A DNA stretch of 64,000 nucleotides from Variovorax sp. IB41 (GCF_016405905.1 NZ_JAEFCB010000004.1:1-64000), one strand, 5' to 3'. Shown: positions 46,847 to 58,243, counted from the first letter of the stretch. Made by a program: numbers and translations. Notes: generated from the sequence alone by a model not told the origin.

Positions 46847-47533
46847 ATGTCCTCCCAACCGACCGAGACCGTTTTCTCCAACATTTTTACCGCCAACACC
46901 TGGGGCTCCGCGGAAAGCGTTTCAGGAGCGGGCTCCGAATTGAGCAACACCGCGCAGGTGATTCGGGAATTGCCCGCGCTGCTGCGTGATCTGCAGGTGG
47001 AGTCGCTGCTGGACGCGCCCTGCGGAGACTTCAACTGGATGCAGCACGTCGATCTCGCCGGCATCGACTACCACGGCGCGGACATCGTCGACACGCTGGT
47101 GCAACGCAACACCGAGCGCTTTGCGCGCCCCGGCCGCCGGTTCAGCAAGCTGGACCTGTTGACCGACAGCCTGCCCAAGGTCGACCTGGTGCTCTGCCGC
47201 GACTGCCTGTTCCACTTTTCCCATGCGGATGTGTTCCGGGCACTGCATGCCCTCGTGGCGAGCCGCTCGAAGTGGCTGTTGACCACCACCTTCACCTACC
47301 GCACGCTTCCGCGCAACGGCAATATCGCGACCGGCGAGTGGACGCCGATCAATCTCGAATTGCCGCCGTACAACCTGCCGCCGCCCAGGCGGCTGATCAT
47401 CGAGGGCAACGTGACCGAGGCGATCATCTATCCCTCGGCGCAAGGCCAGTACCAGATGCCGCAGAACGACCGGTGCCTTGGCCTGTGGCTGCTCGACGAT
47501 ATCGGTGAAACCCTGGCGCGCCTGGGCCGTTGA
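46847..47533 (+). CDS. Class I SAM-dependent methyltransferase
   Basis: A 228-residue protein. SAM motif I is SLLDAPCGDFNWM (residues 53-65). The acidic strand 2 end is YHGADIVDTLVQRN and motif IV is VDLVLCRDCLFHFSH. The N-terminal helix resembles small-molecule or sugar methyltransferases. It ends the rightward unit at 47533 and converges with the two sugar-transferase-like genes at 47539-49780 with only 5 nt between stops. Its substrate is unknown, but the neighbourhood suggests a glycan. Confidence 0.85.
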   Translation: MSSQPTETVFSNIFTANTWGSAESVSGAGSELSNTAQVIRELPALLRDLQVESLLDAPCGDFNWMQHVDLAGIDYHGADIVDTLVQRNTERFARPGRRFSKLDLLTDSLPKVDLVLCRDCLFHFSHADVFRALHALVASRSKWLLTTTFTYRTLPRNGNIATGEWTPINLELPPYNLPPPRRLIIEGNVTEAIIYPSAQGQYQMPQNDRCLGLWLLDDIGETLARLGR

Positions 47534-47538
47534 AGCCC

Positions 47539-48408
47539 TCAGGCCGCGGCCTTCGCCTTGAGCTCTTCCACATCGGCCACGACGAGGCCGTGGCAGTAAC
47601 CGCCCAACGTGCGCATGTCGATATCGCCGGGAGCGATGTCGGCGTACTTGCCGGCACGGAATTGATGCTTGGACCAATACTGGTCCGTGTGCCACGCATG
47701 GATGTGCAGAACATCGCTTCCAAGCGCGCGGCTCGCATAAGGCAGATGGTCCAGCAGTCCCAGTGAGCACTGCTGGGGGTACGTGCGGCGAACCGCGAGC
47801 TCGCCCGCGTACATCGTCAAAACGTTCTTGCACCAGCCGGGCCACGCGCCCTGGAAATCACGGAACTCCTCGTCCAGCAGCTTGTTGCAGAAGTCCATCT
47901 GGGCATCGAGGAAGTTGCAGACAAATTCAGAGGGCCCCAGAACCGACGCGCCGACGTTGTGCATGCCCGCGTGCGGAAACCCCCAGCGCAGGCTGCACTC
48001 GGACAGTTTTCTTCGCACTTCTTCTTCATACGCGTAGGCCCCGAAGCCGAAGCACAGGCCCGTGGGCGTGAAGTCCACAAGCGCAGGTGTGACGAAGGTG
48101 TCGCAATCGGTCTTCAGGATGACCTCGTATTTTCGGCACTCCTCGACAACCGCCGCGTCGCGCAGGTTCGCCACCGAGTTGATGTAGCCGTAGCCTGCCC
48201 ATTCGGCATGGGTGTCGACGTAGGGCGGACTCGAAATGACCACGATTCTTTCGTCCGCCGGCAGCCGATGAACGACATTCGGGTGACACACCGCAATGAT
48301 CTTTGCTCGGGCGAACAGACCGGAAAAAATCATGCTCTTGTAGAGCCATGAGAACTCGTCGACGATTTCTTTCTTGTCGTCGATGTACACCAGCACACCC
48401 ATCGTCAT
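47539..48408 (-). CDS. GT-A-like protein of uncertain family
   Basis: A 289-residue protein whose N-terminal half resembles nucleotide-diphospho-sugar transferases: MTMGVLVYIDDKKEIVDEFS, then YEVILKTDCDTFVTPAL with a DxD motif at 101-103. The C-terminal half is rich in Trp, Cys and Tyr (WPGWCKNVLTMYAGELAVRR; HIHAWHTDQYWSKHQF). I do not recognise the family with confidence; it may belong to DUF7164. AAGGAA precedes the ATG by about 6 nt. It lies 22 nt downstream of the duplicated glycosyltransferase and so is probably the last gene of the lepA-nagZ unit. Confidence 0.65.
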   Translation of the reverse strand: MTMGVLVYIDDKKEIVDEFSWLYKSMIFSGLFARAKIIAVCHPNVVHRLPADERIVVISSPPYVDTHAEWAGYGYINSVANLRDAAVVEECRKYEVILKTDCDTFVTPALVDFTPTGLCFGFGAYAYEEEVRRKLSECSLRWGFPHAGMHNVGASVLGPSEFVCNFLDAQMDFCNKLLDEEFRDFQGAWPGWCKNVLTMYAGELAVRRTYPQQCSLGLLDHLPYASRALGSDVLHIHAWHTDQYWSKHQFRAGKYADIAPGDIDMRTLGGYCHGLVVADVEELKAKAAA

Positions 48409-48430
48409 GGTTTTTCCTTGATTCCGAGCG

Positions 48431-49780
48431 CTATCGGATCCGTTGCGAGCGCGTGTCGAATGCAGCCATATACGCGGAGCGATAGGGCTCGCCGAGGTTG
48501 ATGAAATGCACGAGCAGCGTTTCGTCGGTCGCCAGGTGCGGCGGCGTATTGATGCTCAGGTTGTCGAGAATGCTCTCAGGGCCGACCAGCCCCTCCGCGG
48601 TCAGTACCTCGTTGGTGTAGTACTGGTCGCCCTGGCTCGCGTAGACGGTCGACTTGTCGTCCACGCTGCCGATCCGCGCCCAGATGCTTGCCAGCAGTTC
48701 AGCATTGCGGGTCGTGTTCCGGAACCCCATCACACCCGAGTTGAATGACCAGGCTCCGACGTCCTTGCCCAGCAGCAGGTCGCGGCCCTGCAGCAGTTCA
48801 TCGATGCGCCGGGTCTGGTTGAAGAACAGGGTGTCCGCATCGATCCAGATGATCCAGTCGTGCTGCGCGAGGTGCTGCTGCAGCAGCCACGTCCGCACCC
48901 ACGAGCCGTTGATGCCAGGCCCGATCTCGTCTGGCACGGCCCTGTATACGTGGTACGTGTACCCATGCCGCTCGCAATAGCGCTTCGCGTTGTGTTCGGA
49001 AACGCGCGCGTAGCTGTTGATGTGGTGGGTGTACAGCGTCAGGAACGCGATGCGCCCGCCCGGGTTATAGGTGGTGAGCGGCTCGCTGGAGAGCTCCGGA
49101 TAGGCGGCCGGCTGCAAGACCGGACGCCCGTGCATCAGCGCGTCGTTGACTTGGTCGACCAGCAGGCGCTGCAGGTTGAGGTCGTGCAGCATGTCTTCGC
49201 GCAATCCGCCGGCCGGCGACACGATAGGCAACGGACCCATGTTCACCACGAAGATGCGGGCGTGGAACCACTGGCCGATGCGCCAGGAGACGTTCACGTA
49301 GATGTCGCCGATCGTGGCGTTGCACGCCAGCATGCCCGCCGGGCGAAGGCGCGCCGCCTCGTCGAGCCGATCGGTCACAAGCGCGATCACCCGGCCGCAG
49401 TCCTCGATCAGTTGATGCAGCAGGGCTCTGTTGGCGGGCGTGTTGCGCAACACCATCATGTTGGTCATCGCCAGGCCGGAATGGTCGCCGACGGCCGGGC
49501 TTTCCAGCACCAGCAGGTCGCGGCCTTCCATCAGGGTCTCGATGGCGACGGGATGAAAAACAACCGAATCACCATCGAGAAACAGCAGCCAGTCGCCCTC
49601 GGCCAGCTTGCGCAGCCAGCGAAGGATCTCGCTGTACTTGGCACTGGCGCGCAATGCGGGATGGAGGATGTGGTCAGTGTCCGTCCACTGGTGGTCGTAC
49701 CCGAACGAGCGGCAGTAGTGCGCGTGGTTGCGCAATACCGCGTCGTCCTTGCGCTGGAAGAAGCTGAGGCACAAGGGCAT
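48431..49780 (-). CDS. Two-domain glycosyltransferase with internal duplication
   Basis: A 449-residue protein built from two GT-A-like halves. Half 1 (residues 1-240) has NHAHYCRSFGYDH, then EGDWLLFLDGDSVVFHP with DxD at 69-71. Half 2 (245-449) has HNAKRYCERHGYTYHVY, then HDWIIWIDADTLFFNQ with DxD at 314-316. The second half fits the GMA12/MNN10-like galactosyl-/mannosyltransferase pattern. The two halves share the N-x-x-x-Y-C-x-x-x-G-Y and D-W-x-D-x-D frames, so they probably arose by duplication. GAGGAG precedes the start. It begins 11 nt after nagZ, so it is attached to the housekeeping operon. Confidence 0.75.
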   Translation of the reverse strand: MPLCLSFFQRKDDAVLRNHAHYCRSFGYDHQWTDTDHILHPALRASAKYSEILRWLRKLAEGDWLLFLDGDSVVFHPVAIETLMEGRDLLVLESPAVGDHSGLAMTNMMVLRNTPANRALLHQLIEDCGRVIALVTDRLDEAARLRPAGMLACNATIGDIYVNVSWRIGQWFHARIFVVNMGPLPIVSPAGGLREDMLHDLNLQRLLVDQVNDALMHGRPVLQPAAYPELSSEPLTTYNPGGRIAFLTLYTHHINSYARVSEHNAKRYCERHGYTYHVYRAVPDEIGPGINGSWVRTWLLQQHLAQHDWIIWIDADTLFFNQTRRIDELLQGRDLLLGKDVGAWSFNSGVMGFRNTTRNAELLASIWARIGSVDDKSTVYASQGDQYYTNEVLTAEGLVGPESILDNLSINTPPHLATDETLLVHFINLGEPYRSAYMAAFDTRSQRIR

Positions 49781-49791
49781 GGTCTATCTCC

Positions 49792-50898
49792 TCAGGACAG
49801 GGCGCCTTCTTTGAGGTCGGCCGAGGGGAGCAGCCGCTTGGCGCCGCGGTATGCCGCCGACTCGGTCAGCGCAGCCCAGTTCAACGCAGGCGACTGGGGC
49901 CGCAGTGACTGCCGGCGCATCTCGCTGGCAGTCCGTCCTTGCCACCGCCCTGCGTTCGCAGCGGCGCCGAAACCTTCGAGCAATCCGTCCAGCAATGCGC
50001 CATCGCCCACGCTCTGGTTGCAGACCATGGCCAGGTCGCATCCTGCATCGAGCGCCGCCAGCGCCGCATCGGTGAAGCTCAGCAGCTCGCCATCGATGTA
50101 CCGCCCCGCCTCCATACTCAGGTCGTCACTGAAGATGGCGCCATCGAACGCGAGCCGGGTGCGCAGAACATCCTGGAGCCACTTCGGCGAGAAGCCCGCG
50201 GGCCGCTTGTCGACCTTCGGATAGATCACATGCGCCGGCATCACCGCAGTGAGCGTGCCCGACAGCCAATCGAACGGCCGCGCATCGTCTTCGAGGATCG
50301 CCTTCAGACCGCGACGGTCAACCGGGATTTCGACGTGCGAATCAGCCGAGACGAACCCATGCCCCGGAAAGTGCTTGCCACAGTTGCGCATCCCCATCTG
50401 CAGCATGCCATGCATCACGCTCTTGGCCAGCAGCGCCACCACCCGCGGATCGCGGTGGAAGCTGCGGTTGCCGATCACGCTGCTGCCGCCGTAATCCAGG
50501 TCGAGCACCGGCGCGAAGCTGAAGTCGACGCCGCAGGCACGCAGCTCGCCGGCAAGTACCTGCCCCGCGGCCGTCGCGACCTGCGTGGCGCGCATGGCAT
50601 CGCGCATCCACAACTCGCCCAGCGAACGCATCGAAGGCAGGTGCGTGAAGCCGTCCGTGCGAAAGCGCTGCACGCGCCCGCCTTCATGGTCCACGCAGAT
50701 CAGCAGGTCGGGGCGGATCGCCTTGATCTCGGTGTTGAGCGCGGTCATCTGCGCGCGGTCCTGCCAGTTGCGGGTGAAATGGATCACGCCGCCGACCAGG
50801 GGGTTGGCCAGGCGCCGGCGGTCGGCGTCGTTGAGTTCGGTTCCCGCCACATCGATGATGAGCGGTGCGTGGGTGGGGCTGCCTGTCGTCGCGGTCAT
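49792..50898 (-). CDS. nagZ: Beta-N-acetylhexosaminidase
   Basis: Cytosolic family GH3 enzyme, 368 residues. It removes GlcNAc from anhydromuropeptides in cell-wall recycling and so influences AmpC induction in species that have it. It starts [20 protein letters not shown]. Acid/base residues are in [15 protein letters not shown] (residues 174-188); the nucleophile is one of the two Asp at 258-259 in [24 protein letters not shown] binds the sugar. The start overlaps the acpS stop (ATGA). It ends 11 nt before the duplicated glycosyltransferase. Confidence 0.97.
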   Translation of the reverse strand: MTATTGSPTHAPLIIDVAGTELNDADRRRLANPLVGGVIHFTRNWQDRAQMTALNTEIKAIRPDLLICVDHEGGRVQRFRTDGFTHLPSMRSLGELWMRDAMRATQVATAAGQVLAGELRACGVDFSFAPVLDLDYGGSSVIGNRSFHRDPRVVALLAKSVMHGMLQMGMRNCGKHFPGHGFVSADSHVEIPVDRRGLKAILEDDARPFDWLSGTLTAVMPAHVIYPKVDKRPAGFSPKWLQDVLRTRLAFDGAIFSDDLSMEAGRYIDGELLSFTDAALAALDAGCDLAMVCNQSVGDGALLDGLLEGFGAAANAGRWQGRTASEMRRQSLRPQSPALNWAALTESAAYRGAKRLLPSADLKEGALS

Positions 50899-51305
50899 GC
50901 GTCGTTCTTGCTGTCTTTGTGTTCCACCACGACGAAGCTCGCGGCGTATTCGGTTTCGTCGGTCACCGTGACGTGGGCGGTGAGGCCCTTGGCCTCGAAC
51001 CAGTCCTTGAGCGCGCCGTGCAGCACGATGACGGGCTTGCCGCTGCGCAGGTTGGCGATCTCGCACGAGCGCCAGGTCATCGGCATCCGCATGCCCAGGC
51101 CGATGGCCTTGCTGAAGGCCTCCTTGGCGGAAAAACGGGTGGCCAGATAGCTCAGGCCTCGCTTGGGCCAGCGCGCGCTGCGGGCTTGCCAGACTGCAAA
51201 TTCAGCATCGCTCAGCACCTTGCGCGCGAACCGCTCGCCCTGGCGCTCGAAGGTCGCGGCAATGCGGCGCAGGTCGCAGATGTCGGTGCCGATGCCGTAG
51301 ATCAT
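50895..51305 (-). CDS. acpS: Holo-[acyl-carrier-protein] synthase
   Basis: Attaches 4'-phosphopantetheine to ACP for fatty acid synthesis; 136 residues. Mg and CoA residues lie in [15 protein letters not shown] and [17 protein letters not shown]. It overlaps both neighbours by ATGA (pdxJ upstream, nagZ downstream), typical of the rnc-era-recO-pdxJ-acpS-nagZ unit. Confidence 0.98.
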   Translation of the reverse strand: MIYGIGTDICDLRRIAATFERQGERFARKVLSDAEFAVWQARSARWPKRGLSYLATRFSAKEAFSKAIGLGMRMPMTWRSCEIANLRSGKPVIVLHGALKDWFEAKGLTAHVTVTDETEYAASFVVVEHKDSKNDA

Positions 51306-52084
51306 GCAGCCCGGGCCTGTTGCGCCTCGGTGATGCAGCGCAGGTATTCGCGCGTCGTGGCGGTGTAGCCGAGTTCGAGCGCGTCGGCGACGAAGGCGTG
51401 GCCGATCGAGACCTCGTGCACGCCGCGCACGGCGCTCAGGAACGCGGTCAGGTTGTCGCGGCTCAGGTCGTGGCCGGCGTTGACGCCGAGGCCGGCAGCC
51501 TGGGCTGCAACTGCAGATTCGACATAGCGCGCGAGCACGGCCTCTTCGTCGGCGGTGCCGCGCGAGGCGGCATAGCCTTCGGTGTAGAGCTCGACGCGGT
51601 CCGCGCCCACGGCCTTGACCGCGGCCATCATCTCGGGGATCGGGTCCATGAACAGGCTGACGCGCACGCCCAGCGCCTTGGCCTCGGCGATCAGCGGGCG
51701 CAGGCGCTCGGCGTCGCCCGGAAAGCTCCAGCCGTGGTCGCTGGTCGACTGGGATTCGCTGTCGGGCACGAAGGTCGCCTGGTGCGGCCGCAGCTCGCGC
51801 ACGAAGTCCATCAGGTTGTGGAAGGGGTTGCCTTCGATGTTGAACTCGATGCCCGGCCAGTCCTTGGCGAGCAGCGCCGAGAGGTCGCTCACGTCGTGCG
51901 CGCGGATGTGGCGCGCGTCGGGCCGGGGGTGCACCGTGATGCCCTGGGCGCCAGCCGCCAGGCAGGCATTGGCGGCGGTCAGCACGCTCGGAATGCCCAA
52001 ATGGCGCGTGTTGCGGACCAAGGCGACCTTGTTGAGGTTGACTGACAGGGAGGTGGAGGTGCCGGCGTGGCCTGAAGTGCTCAT
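51302..52084 (-). CDS. pdxJ: Pyridoxine 5'-phosphate synthase
   Basis: Ring-closing enzyme of vitamin B6 synthesis, TIM barrel of 260 residues. Conserved parts are [55 protein letters not shown] and the Gly-rich [11 protein letters not shown]. The start ATG at 52084 overlaps the recO stop. The longer upstream frame is a shadow of recO. Confidence 0.98.
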   Translation of the reverse strand: MSTSGHAGTSTSLSVNLNKVALVRNTRHLGIPSVLTAANACLAAGAQGITVHPRPDARHIRAHDVSDLSALLAKDWPGIEFNIEGNPFHNLMDFVRELRPHQATFVPDSESQSTSDHGWSFPGDAERLRPLIAEAKALGVRVSLFMDPIPEMMAAVKAVGADRVELYTEGYAASRGTADEEAVLARYVESAVAAQAAGLGVNAGHDLSRDNLTAFLSAVRGVHEVSIGHAFVADALELGYTATTREYLRCITEAQQARAA

Positions 52085-52854
52085 AGTGCTTGCAGATCTC
52101 TCATCATTTGCCGCGTGCGCAGCGTGGACACGCCGCAATGGTAGTTGAGCAAGGCGCGCAGCTGGTTTCTGAGGGCGCTGTTGCTGCCGGCGTTCATGGT
52201 GGCGATCTCGCGCAGGGTCGCGGTGAAGGGGGCGCGGTCGTCGAGCACGGCTTGCAGGGCCTGCCAGTCGGCGCCGGCCAGCGCGGCCTCCCCGTCCGCC
52301 GCGGAACGCAGGCCCGCTTCGGGCACGAGGCTGTAGCGCAGGTCGGGGGCGAGCGGCTCCAGGGTCAGGGTCTGCGCGTCGAGCGAGGGCAGCAGGCCGA
52401 CCTCGCGCAGCAGGATCAGCTCGAAGGCGCGCAGCGCGGCAGCCTGGGTCGCCGCCTGGGCGCCGACGTGGTCGCCCGCGAGCACCTGCACCACGCCGGC
52501 ATAGGCGTCGAAGAGCGCCTCGTGCGCATCGTCGCGCGCCAGGAGGCGCAGCAGCAGTTCGTTGACGTAGTAGCCCGAGAGCAGCGCTTCGCCGGTCGGC
52601 ATCACGTGGCCGCCCATCCATTCGGCGCCCTTGAGCGTGCGGATCTCGGCGTCGCCGCCGTAGTTCAGCTGCAGCGGCTGCAGCGGCAGCAGCACCGGCC
52701 GGAAATTGGAGCTCGGCCGCTTCGCCCCCTTGGCCACCAGCGCGATGCGCCCGTGGTGGCGGGTGAAGACCTCCAGGATCAGGCTCGACTCGCTCCAGTC
52801 GTAGCGATGGAGCACGTACGCCGGTTCGTGCGAAACGCGGTGGGCAGCGGCCAC
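52081..52854 (-). CDS. recO: DNA repair protein RecO
   Basis: Recombination mediator that anneals SSB-coated DNA and helps RecR load RecA; 257 residues. It uses a GTG start at 52854. The N-terminal OB-fold is seen in [20 protein letters not shown] and [20 protein letters not shown]; the helical C-terminal domain follows ([20 protein letters not shown]). The zinc Cys cluster of some RecO proteins is absent. It lies 1 nt after era. Confidence 0.96.
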   Translation of the reverse strand: MAAAHRVSHEPAYVLHRYDWSESSLILEVFTRHHGRIALVAKGAKRPSSNFRPVLLPLQPLQLNYGGDAEIRTLKGAEWMGGHVMPTGEALLSGYYVNELLLRLLARDDAHEALFDAYAGVVQVLAGDHVGAQAATQAAALRAFELILLREVGLLPSLDAQTLTLEPLAPDLRYSLVPEAGLRSAADGEAALAGADWQALQAVLDDRAPFTATLREIATMNAGSNSALRNQLRALLNYHCGVSTLRTRQMMRDLQAL

Positions 52855-52855
52855 T

Positions 52856-53824
52856 TCATTCGTAGCCGAAGGAGCGCACGCGGGCCTCGTCGTCCGCCCA
52901 ACCCGAGCGCACCTTCACCCACAGTTCGAGGAACACCTTGGCGTCGGCCAGCTTCTCGAGCTCGACGCGCGTTTCCATGCCGATGCGCTTGATGCGCTCG
53001 CCCTTGTCGCCGATCACCATGGCCTTGTGGCCGTCGCGCTCCACCACGATGGTGGCGGCGATGCGCAGGAGGCGCTTCTGGCCCTTCTTCTGCGGCGGCT
53101 CTTCCTCGAACTTGTCGATGATGACGGTCGAGGTGTAGGGCAGTTCATCGCCCGTGAGGCGGAAGAGCTTTTCGCGTACCAGTTCGCCGGCCAGGAATTT
53201 CTCGCTGCGGTCGGTGAGCTCGTCCTCGGCATAGAACCAGGGCTGCTCGGGCAGGTATTTCTCGCAGATGCCGAAGAGGCGCTCGACATCCTTGGCGTTC
53301 TTGGCCGACATCGGCACGAATTCGGCAAAGGCGTGCTTTGCCTGCATGGTCTGCAGCCAGGGCGCGATGTCGCCGCGGCGGTGCACGTTGTCCAGCTTGT
53401 TGGCCAGCAGCACGGTCGGAATGCCTTTGCCCAGCAGCTTGAGCACGCGCTCGTCGGCGGGCGTGAAGCTGCCGGCCTCGACCACGAAGAGGATCAGGTC
53501 CACGTCGCCCACCGCGCCCTGCACGGTCTTGTTGAGCGACTTGTTCAGCGCGTTGGCGTGCAGGGTCTGGAAACCCGGCGTGTCGACGAACACGAACTGC
53601 GTCGCCCCCAGCGTGCGCATGCCGGTGATGCGGTGGCGCGTGGTCTGCGCCTTGCGCGAGGTGATGCTGATCTTCTGGCCGACCAGCGCGTTGAGGAGCG
53701 TCGACTTGCCCACGTTGGGCTTGCCGACGATGGCGATGAGGCCGCAGTGTTGCGGACCGCCGGCGCCCGGAGCGTCGCCTGTGGCGTCTTCGGGTTCGGC
53801 TTCTGGATGGATAGCGTCGTTCAT
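52856..53824 (-). CDS. era: GTPase Era
   Basis: Ribosome assembly GTPase binding the 16S rRNA 3' end; 322 residues. G1 [15 protein letters not shown]2/G3 (VDTPGFQT), G4 (ANKLDNV) and G5 ([12 protein letters not shown]) are present. A C-terminal KH domain includes [23 protein letters not shown] at 53824 is used; a GTG at 53842 would overlap rnc. A short Ala/Glu-rich N-terminal extension (to about residue 28) precedes the G domain. Confidence 0.98.
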   Translation of the reverse strand: MNDAIHPEAEPEDATGDAPGAGGPQHCGLIAIVGKPNVGKSTLLNALVGQKISITSRKAQTTRHRITGMRTLGATQFVFVDTPGFQTLHANALNKSLNKTVQGAVGDVDLILFVVEAGSFTPADERVLKLLGKGIPTVLLANKLDNVHRRGDIAPWLQTMQAKHAFAEFVPMSAKNAKDVERLFGICEKYLPEQPWFYAEDELTDRSEKFLAGELVREKLFRLTGDELPYTSTVIIDKFEEEPPQKKGQKRLLRIAATIVVERDGHKAMVIGDKGERIKRIGMETRVELEKLADAKVFLELWVKVRSGWADDEARVRSFGYE

Positions 53825-53831
53825 TGTGATT

Positions 53832-54518
53832 TCACGCAGCACCGCGTGCCTTGAGCCGGATCAGCATGGCGGCCGCGGCGGCCTGCTCGCCGGCGCGGCG
53901 CGAGCCGCCGATGCCGCGTTCGCGAAGGCCCAACTCGGGCACCTCGCACTCGACATCGAAAGTCTGTTTGTGCGCTGCACCCAGCGTCGCCGCCACGCGG
54001 TACAACGGCAGCTTCATTTTGTGGCCCTGCAGCCATTCCTGCAATTCGGTTTTCGGGTCCTTGGCGGCCGCTTCCATGCGCGGATTGATCTCGACCGATT
54101 CGTAAAGCCGGCGCACCAGCGCCTCGGCGGCCGAAAAGCCCGCATCGAGATACACCGCGCCGATCAGCGCCTCGAGCGCGTCGGCCAGGATCGAAGGCCG
54201 GCTCGGGCCGCCCGAGCGGGCCTCGCCCTCGCCCAGTCGCAGCAGCGGGGACAGCTGGAGTTCGAGCGCCAGGCGATGCAGGGTGTCCTGCTTGACCAGG
54301 TTGGCCCGCACGCGCGACAGATCGCCCTCGGGCAGGGCCGAGAGACGCGTGTACAGCAGGTGCGAGACCGCCAGGTTGAGCACCGAGTCGCCGAGGAACT
54401 CGAGGCGCTCGTTGTGGTCGGCCGAGAAGCTGCGGTGCGTGAGCGCGAGCTGCAGCAGCCGCGCGTCGGAGAACGAGTGCTTGAGGCGCGCCTGCAGCGC
54501 GACGAGGCTGCCGTCCAC
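53832..54518 (-). CDS. rnc: Ribonuclease III
   Basis: Double-strand RNA endonuclease for rRNA and mRNA processing; 228 residues with a GTG start. The catalytic signature [16 protein letters not shown] carries Glu40 and Asp44; the second pair is Asp113 and Glu116 in [16 protein letters not shown]. The C-terminal dsRNA-binding domain begins [12 protein letters not shown] and ends in an Ala-rich helix. It lies 17 nt after the DUF4845 gene and 7 nt before era. Confidence 0.98.
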   Translation of the reverse strand: MDGSLVALQARLKHSFSDARLLQLALTHRSFSADHNERLEFLGDSVLNLAVSHLLYTRLSALPEGDLSRVRANLVKQDTLHRLALELQLSPLLRLGEGEARSGGPSRPSILADALEALIGAVYLDAGFSAAEALVRRLYESVEINPRMEAAAKDPKTELQEWLQGHKMKLPLYRVAATLGAAHKQTFDVECEVPELGLRERGIGGSRRAGEQAAAAAMLIRLKARGAA

Positions 54519-54535
54519 CTTTTTAAGCGCCGCGT

Positions 54536-54904
54536 TCAGCGGGTCTCGCCTTTGTACTTGAGCGTCAGGTAGGCGGGGCCGAACAGGGGGATCTCGCGCT
54601 CGTAGGCATACGAGACCACGACCTTGTCGCCGACCTTCTTGATGTCCAGGTCACGGCCGCTGACCGACTTGAAGTCGTCGATGGCCTGGGCGCGATCGAA
54701 GATGGCGCGCACTTCGGGCACGGTGGCGCCCTCCTTGGCCTTGTTGGCGGCCTTGTCGATGGCCTGCCATTCGATCAGCGTCGGAACGACCTGCGCGAAG
54801 ACCACGCCAAGGCCCCCGACCACGACCGCGACGAACAGCAGGCCGATGAACGAGATGCCGCGCTGATGCGCAGCCCTGCTGCGGATGGACCGGTTTGCTC
54901 TCAT
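54536..54904 (-). CDS. DUF4845 membrane protein
   Basis: A 122-residue protein with one N-terminal transmembrane segment ([20 protein letters not shown]), preceded by a basic [12 protein letters not shown] region that resembles a pilin-like leader. The rest is a small soluble domain ([20 protein letters not shown]). It matches the DUF4845 gene commonly found between lepB and rnc in betaproteobacteria. No function is known. Confidence 0.9.
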   Translation of the reverse strand: MRANRSIRSRAAHQRGISFIGLLFVAVVVGGLGVVFAQVVPTLIEWQAIDKAANKAKEGATVPEVRAIFDRAQAIDDFKSVSGRDLDIKKVGDKVVVSYAYEREIPLFGPAYLTLKYKGETR

Positions 54905-54935
54905 GCCCTCTTACCCCTCGTACAGTGTTGACTGC

Positions 54936-55901
54936 TTATTGAAATGGACCGATACGACCGAAATCGCCGAAGTTCATCCAGACGAAGAAGGCCCTGCCCA
55001 CGATGTTCTTGTCCGGCACGAACCCCCAGAAGCGCGAATCCGCCGAATTATCGCGGTTGTCGCCCATCATGAAATACTGGCCGGCGGGCACTTTGCAAAC
55101 CACGCCTTCGACGGAGTAGCGGCAGTTCTCGCGGAACGGAAAGTCGCTGGCGCCCGGCACGAAGGACGGCGCACCTTCGTCGTTGAGGATCTTGTGCTGC
55201 TTGCCGACGAGGTTCTCGTCGAACTGCTTGAGCAGGCGCATCGATTCGCCATCGAGATAGTCGGGGGCCGCGGCCTTGGACACCGGCTGGCCGTTGATCG
55301 TGAGCTTCTTGTTCAGGTAGGCCACCTCGTCGCCCGGGATGCCGACCACGCGCTTGATGTAGTCCATGCTGGGCTTGGGCGGGTAGCGGAACACCACCAC
55401 GTCGCCGCGCGCGAGCGGCGTGCCGTCGGTGATCTTGGTGTTGATGACCGGCAGGCGCAGGCCGTAGGTGAATTTGTTGACCAGGATCAGGTCGCCGGTC
55501 AGCAGCGTCGGCATCATCGAACCCGAGGGAATCTTGAAGGGCTCGTAGAGGAACGAGCGCAGCAGGAACACCACCAGGATCACGGGGAAGAGGCCCGCGG
55601 TCCAGTCGAGCCACCAGGGCTGCATCAAGAGGCGCTCGCTGGCCTTGGTGTCGGCCGTGTCGACCTGCGTGATGCCCTGGCCGGCCAGCCGCGCATTGCG
55701 TTCGGTCATCGAGGCTTCGAGCCTGGCGGCGGCCTGCTCGCGCCGGGGCAGGAAATAGAAGCGCTCGGCCAGCCAGTAGAGGCCGGTGACCACCGTGGCC
55801 ACGAACAGCAGCAATGCGAAGTTGCCTTCGATCGCGCCGAAATACCAGGCGCCGACATAGCTGGCGAATGCCGCAAGGACCAGGGAGGTGATGAGTGCCA
55901 T
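54936..55901 (-). CDS. lepB: Signal peptidase I
   Basis: Cleaves signal peptides at the periplasmic face; 321 residues. Two N-terminal membrane segments lie at about 4-22 and 30-48, and a third hydrophobic stretch at 103-120 precedes the catalytic domain. The Ser/Lys dyad is Ser128 in KIPSGSMMPTLL and Lys183 in DYIKRVVGIPGDEV. C-terminal MMGDNRDNSADSRFWGFV is the family signature. It follows lepA by 8 nt. Confidence 0.98.
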   Translation of the reverse strand: MALITSLVLAAFASYVGAWYFGAIEGNFALLLFVATVVTGLYWLAERFYFLPRREQAAARLEASMTERNARLAGQGITQVDTADTKASERLLMQPWWLDWTAGLFPVILVVFLLRSFLYEPFKIPSGSMMPTLLTGDLILVNKFTYGLRLPVINTKITDGTPLARGDVVVFRYPPKPSMDYIKRVVGIPGDEVAYLNKKLTINGQPVSKAAAPDYLDGESMRLLKQFDENLVGKQHKILNDEGAPSFVPGASDFPFRENCRYSVEGVVCKVPAGQYFMMGDNRDNSADSRFWGFVPDKNIVGRAFFVWMNFGDFGRIGPFQ

Positions 55902-55909
55902 TTTTTTGA

Positions 55910-57721
<1,812 letters not shown>

Positions 57722-57776
57722 CAACGGGAACGCTTAAGTACTTGAATTGGCTCGTGCCCAGCTGTGAGCGGGCAAG

Positions 57777-57808
57777 AAAAAAGGGCGCGTCTTCTGGAGA
57801 CGCGCCCT
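57777..57808 (-). terminator. Terminator hairpin upstream of lepA
   Basis: Read on the minus strand: GGGCGCGTCT, loop CCAGA, AGACGCGCCC, then TTTTTT. The perfect 10-bp stem plus U-tract is a strong intrinsic terminator. It lies downstream of the degP terminator, so it probably ends a separate short transcript or attenuates lepA. Confidence 0.85.
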
Positions 57809-57841
57809 GAACCAACAAGCAATGGCAACTGCAGTAGTTGG
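57777..57841 (-). ncRNA. Possible small RNA or lepA attenuator leader
   Basis: On the minus strand a TACAAT -10-like box (57853-57848) sits about 7 nt before 57841. The following 65 nt contain CCAAC and GTTGG, which can pair as a first hairpin, and end in the strong terminator. The -35 is poor. This has the layout of a short sRNA or a premature-termination leader. It is prediction only. Confidence 0.4.
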
Positions 57842-58187
57842 AACTTCATTGTAGGCAAAAAGGGAGGCACGTACATCCGGGAACAGGGTCCAAAGGGCTC
57901 GTTGCGGGTCCACAACATCAAAGATATAAACAGGTTATCAACAGGATCGGTGGAGCAGTCTATGAACAACTTGTGGGCGATCTGTGGAGCACCGGTGGAC
58001 TGCTGTCTGACATCTCGCATCGTGAAGGACATTGCACTCCTTATGCGCTGACCGGCCGCCGCGAGTGCCCTATTCTACCAAAAACCGTCCTTAGCCTTCA
58101 AATAAGTTAGTGTTCGCCAACAAATCCAGGCGATTTTGCGGCCCCAGATTTTTTTAGAGCCCGGCGCCCGAACGTCGTAAACACCTC

Positions 58188-58224
58188 AAAAAAACGGCCC
58201 CAAACCCGACTGCCGGGTGGGGCC
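58188..58224 (-). terminator. Terminator after degP
   Basis: On the minus strand GGCCCCACCC and GGGTTTGGGGCC can pair imperfectly around a short GC loop, followed by a run of seven Ts. It lies about 20 nt after the degP stop and closes the rpoE-degP unit. Confidence 0.85.
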
Positions 58225-58243
58225 ACTTGACGGCGGCGCCAGT

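Larger units (their letters stand above)
57722..58243. promoter_or_regulatory. Gap between degP and lepA
   Basis: This 522-bp gap holds the degP terminator (58188-58224) and a second minus-strand terminator (57777-57808), with about 380 bp between them. The middle is AT-richer and carries near-matches to DnaA boxes (TTATCAACA at 57935; TGTGGAGCA at 57983). The lepA promoter should lie here. No convincing protein gene was found; the frames crossing it lack ribosome sites. Confidence 0.5.

Noticed and set aside
57921..57991. Chromosomal replication origin
   Set aside because: Only inexact boxes, and no dnaA, dnaN, gidA or parAB genes in the window.
57764..58051. 95-codon plus-strand frame in the degP-lepA gap
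   Set aside because: No ribosome site, starts inside the minus-strand terminator region and has no recognisable domain.
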